64,000 bases of DNA from Lasioglossum baleicum (lineage: Eukaryota; Arthropoda; Insecta; Hymenoptera; Halictidae): assembly GCF_051020765.1 (NCBI RefSeq), contig NC_134933.1, positions 14,977,461 to 15,041,460 of the forward strand, written 5' to 3'. This document shows, one piece after another, positions 60,817 to 64,000 of this stretch. The notes beneath the pieces are model-generated. The model was not told the origin of the DNA. It did not search any database and worked only from the letters and a program-made list of their open reading frames with translations. The translations under genes were made by a program, and so were the position numbers. How positions within the stretch are numbered: position 1 is the first letter of the stretch; each line of letters starts with the position of its first letter.

Positions 60817-61155
60817 ACTGTGCAAAAGAAAGAAGCATGGCATCCAGTATAATTATAAGATATACTGACAAACAATATCTTTATGTAGAAATTGTATTGT
60901 ACCATGATTGATTTATTGCATTTGAAGTATTATATTAGGTTGGGGAAAAAGAAATCCATCATTTCTCCGCTTGAGATAACGTAAAAATAATGGATTTCTT
61001 TTTCCCCAACCTAATATAATACGCAATAACACATATTCTCAGAACTATTCAATTAAACGGCGGAATCCTTTCTCGAAAATTACTGTATTCCTATTTGATT
61101 TTTTACGCTTTTCTATTAAATATGTATAGCCGGCTGCTTCTTTCTTTTGCACAGT
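60817..61155. mobile_element. 339-bp inverted-repeat element with a nested mini-mariner
   Basis: The ends ACTGTGCAAAAGAAAGAAGC and GCTTCTTTCTTTTGCACAGT are exact mirrors. The target duplication is not clear. It contains the palindrome at 60929-61020. Confidence 0.65.
60929..61020. mobile_element. 92-bp palindromic mini-mariner
   Basis: The ends TTAGGTTGGGGAAAAAGAAA and TTTCTTTTTCCCCAACCTAA are mariner-type terminal repeats facing each other across only about 20 bases. The flanking ATTATA / TATAAT also mirror. Confidence 0.75.
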
Positions 61156-61809
61156 AGTGTATAATATCAGCAAGTACACGAGACTCGGTAACAGACATTA
61201 TCATTTTATACGTTTACCATTCTCACCCTGAGAATAATTAAACGATAAAATAACAAATATTCTTTCCACAAATTATCTATAATTTTCAAACAATCGCACA
61301 TTTCTAATTAATCGAAAATATATTTAAAGTCAAATACACGCCTATTATATTTTCTGCATTTCGATTGAAATTTTTGATCGCGTAAATATTTTTATAGAGC
61401 CAGTGCATTTTTTACGGACTTGTCGCGTAATACTTGACGCGAAAATTTCATGAGAAAAATCTTTTAAATCGAACATATGTAGTTTTACAATTACTAATAA
61501 TAATTAGGCTGCGGCTATTATGCGTTTACGCAAAAAAATGAATAGGTCAAGTGCAAAACTAAAAAGACATTAGAAAAACTTAAGGATGTTCTGATATCAT
61601 TTTAGAATTTCTAAAATGCTTAAACAAAAAACTACATACAATTTCTTACAATTGACTTACAATCTACTAATAATGCATACGAAAACGTTTCGTGAATATT
61701 ACAGGGTGGTCCTATAACCATTCCCTTCTAAAATATTCACATTTTCATTCTTCTGTAAAGAAATTCACATTTTAAATGGTCTAGCAACTTTTGGGCTATT
61801 CTGTCTAAT
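61156..61809. other. AT-rich stretch with isolated repeat ends
   Basis: A family-A-like end lies at about 61506 (GGCTGCGGCTATTATGCG), and a TACAGGGTGGTCC end at 61700 with a possible partner near 61800. Confidence 0.35.
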
Positions 61810-62009
61810 TAGACTGTGGACCTGCATGCACAATAAAAATGTTTCGCTTTAATTGCAGGACGCAGGAGCCAAATAGCAGTTAATTTCTCTCGTCTGTGGC
61901 TTTATTAAGGTGTGAACAATTGTTGAGATTCTGAAATTGTTTTAATCTTTGCACTTTCCCAAATCACGGCTACCCATTTTTGTCGCAGACGCATGAAATC
62001 CGCAGTCTA
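61810..62009. mobile_element. hAT family-A miniature element, 200 bp
   Basis: The ends are TAGACTGTGGACC and AAATCCGCAGTCTA, with an interior like the copies at 9135 and 48119. The flanking 8-mers no longer match well, so it is older or rearranged. Confidence 0.65.
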
Positions 62010-62825
62010 ATTAATATACATCAAATGGCGACGATTTATCAGCTTTTATGTAAAAAGTTTATCCTCCACGATAATTCCTGGCCCCAGTGTTGCACTCTAC
62101 ACACTCGCGCGTCACAAATAATTACTGGATTGCTTAAAAATACTCAGAGGAATGTCGAAAGGATATTCAAAATGAGGCGAACACGGAGACAAATATTTGA
62201 TGCACGTGGATGCAGACGTATCTTTCATGTACTGATAGATAGGCGGTTCTCAAGGGGTATCACGGGAGGACATATAGAATTTATCATCCGTCAGGATGTA
62301 GCTACACCGTGTGTAGTAGTAGCAGCGTGCTATAGAAGAATGAATTTTCTTATAGACCTTTTTATCTGTTCGTTCGTTCTCGCCATTTCAGTAAATGCTG
62401 TTACAGTCATTCGATTTGTTCCTCCGCGTTTTGATAGCACATCTGCATACAGATGCGGGGCTCGGCGTTTCGTCGATACAGATGCGCAGCATATCCTCGC
62501 CAGCCCTTTGTAAATCATTTTTACGGGGTTTTCTGGATGTAAGAAGAAAACGTAACTATCTCTGGCCCGTTCGTATTCCAAGAAAATTCGAAATTCTTGT
62601 CGGAACACGCGGTTTCGCTATTTCATCTTCTAAAGCCGTACTACGGCGCGGCGTCTACGTGTAACACGAACGAAAAATAACTTTAAAATATTCAGTCGCG
62701 AAATATATGACTGTTCGCATTTCTTTGCAGGAATGTTGTTGCATATTACTATTGCGTCAAACTGATCCAATCAATGAAATGCATGCCTGTTTGTTCTATG
62801 ATCGTTCCCCAGCTTTCTGATAACT
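62010..62825. other. Stretch with long open frames, no gene recognised
   Basis: A plus-strand frame (61980-62513, 177 residues) and an antiparallel frame overlap. Neither shows a domain, and the plus frame starts inside the hAT element. Confidence 0.3.
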
Positions 62826-62829
62826 TAAC

Positions 62830-63183
62830 CCTTCGTACTCCCCCTGAGGCACCACAAAAAATTTTACTACACTATAATTCAAAACAATTCGAAAACAAAC
62901 GAAAAGTGACATAAGTTTAGTTGGCCTCTAGAAAAACATCATATCTTTAACACCGAATTGTCTGTGATATCATTTTATAGAGCCTAATCTAATTATCTCT
63001 AAAAATATGTTCCGTAAAATTTCGTAGCACGAGAATTACGCAAAAAACTGTATACGAATAGTTGCCAGCTACATTTTAGCAGCAGAAAGTATAATGATAG
63101 TACAATTTTCTGAAGACAATGTTTTCGGTAAAAAAATTTTTCGGTACAAGTTGGGACATCCCAAAAACTCTGAAAAGTAAGGG
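62830..63183. mobile_element. Possible piggyBac-type element, 354 bp
   Basis: It starts CCCTTCGTACTCCCC after TTAA and ends AAGTAAGGG before TTGA. Only the outer five bases mirror well, so this is tentative. Confidence 0.35.
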
Positions 63184-63271
63184 TTGAAGTCAAAATACCT
63201 TATATTCAATGTTTATCGAGTATTTATTTCTTAGATCATAATTATGAGAGAAGTAGCGTGCGTCCCGAGGG

Positions 63272-63755
63272 CAGAGTTGAGCAAAATCAACGATTGACGA
63301 ACAAATTTCTACTTCAATCGTTAATCGCAATTAACAATTACACTCCTACTTTAGTCGTTAATTGCGGTTAACGATTACATTCTCTTCAATTGTAATCGTC
63401 AATCGGATAATTGATTGATGATTAACTGCCGAAATTTCGGAATGAAATACGAAATCAAAACTGTATGCATACTGAAAAAAATGTAATCTAAGTTTTGTTG
63501 AGATATATTTCTGTCAATTCTCCATCTCTCTCTGTCTCTCTCCCTCCTTATTATAATTTATGGATAGACCGTGTGGCGATTAACTAAGACCGTGTCTCCG
63601 ATTTTTCGATGATTCCTTTTTTTAATCAACGATTGACGATTAACTACATCAATCGATTGCATCAGTTGTCCATTTTTCAATGATTACCTTTTTTAATCGT
63701 ACACATTAATCAATCAATCTTGGTTAAAATTTTAATTGATTAATGCCCAACTCTG
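63272..63755. mobile_element. 484-bp hAT element with 8-bp target duplication
   Basis: The ends CAGAGTTGAGCAAAA and TGCCCAACTCTG lie between CCCGAGGG (63264-63271) and CCCGCGGG (63756-63763). The interior is built largely from repeated AATCGTTAATCG / CGATTAAC words. No transposase. Confidence 0.75.
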
Positions 63756-63763
63756 CCCGCGGG

Positions 63764-64000
63764 CCAGTTGCCCGGATCTGGAAATAAAGTCAAGCTAGGA
63801 GTGTTGCTGAAGAATGGGGGAGTGGAAGATTAATCGTGGGGGTCGCGGAGCAACGGCGGGGGGAAGAAGTTTCTGCTCTGGACAATTCTTTGTTTTACGT
63901 TTATCTGTTCTCGTCGGAATAAGAAATAGCTTTATACAACACAGCCGCGTTGAGAGAGATCCTAACGTATTCTGTAACTGTCGCAGCGAAAAGATGCGCG
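63764..64000. other. Window edge, nothing recognised
   Basis: GC-rich single-copy-looking sequence. Confidence 0.3.

Noticed and set aside
61980..62664. 177-residue plus-strand frame and overlapping frames on both strands
   Set aside because: The start lies in the end of a hAT element; no recognisable domain in any frame.

Overview
This is a eukaryotic, almost certainly insect, nuclear window. It has short GT-AG introns, a TATA-box/AATAAA gene, and many small DNA transposons of insect-type families (hAT, piggyBac, mariner/Tc1, Transib-like). A hymenopteran is my best guess from the style of the repeats, but nothing seen here proves it. There are no bacterial features. Only two protein-coding genes could be reconstructed, both on the minus strand; the rest is intronic/intergenic DNA with a dense load of miniature inverted-repeat elements.

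Left part (1-16.9 kb). A 1.6-kb fold-back element occupies about 80-1710. A complete seven-exon gene (stop 2887, ATG 5267, minus strand) encodes a 264-residue secreted cysteine-rich protein with one clear ten-cysteine von Willebrand factor type C (VWC) domain. It has a TATA box at 5317-5323 and a polyadenylation signal at 2855-2860. A four-copy, roughly 165-bp tandem repeat (5770-6430) lies upstream of it. A second minus-strand gene starts with a signal-peptide exon (16465-16537). It joins in phase, across a ~7.9-kb intron, to a CUB-domain exon (8313-8536); its 3' exons were not found. The VWC gene may therefore be nested in, or directly follow, this CUB gene. The big intron holds a mariner remnant with a hAT miniature element inside it, a GC-rich stretch (about 10.98-12.57 kb) and a ~950-bp GTATA-type satellite (14612-15560).

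Right part (16.9-64 kb). No convincing exons were seen. GC-richer single-copy stretches (e.g. 20-23.5, 24.5-28.9, 36.3-39.2, 43.5-44.8, 53.3-59.6 kb) alternate with AT-rich stretches full of transposable elements. The best-defined elements have target-site duplications that can be read directly: a Transib-like fold-back flanked by CGGCG (44827-45553); hAT elements with 8-bp duplications (635-734, 9135-9335, 48119-48322, 63272-63755); a Mutator-like fold-back with a 9-bp duplication (7734-8086); piggyBac-type elements in TTAA; and a TACAGGGTGT-ended family in TA. Several are near-perfect long hairpins, the most striking having 106-bp arms that are identical base for base (41098-41203 / 41342-41447). 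If transcribed, these would form long double-stranded RNA.

The window therefore reads as the 5' half of one long-intron secreted/receptor-type gene, one compact secreted-protein gene, and a repeat-rich upstream gene desert. I saw no operon-like or cassette-like system.
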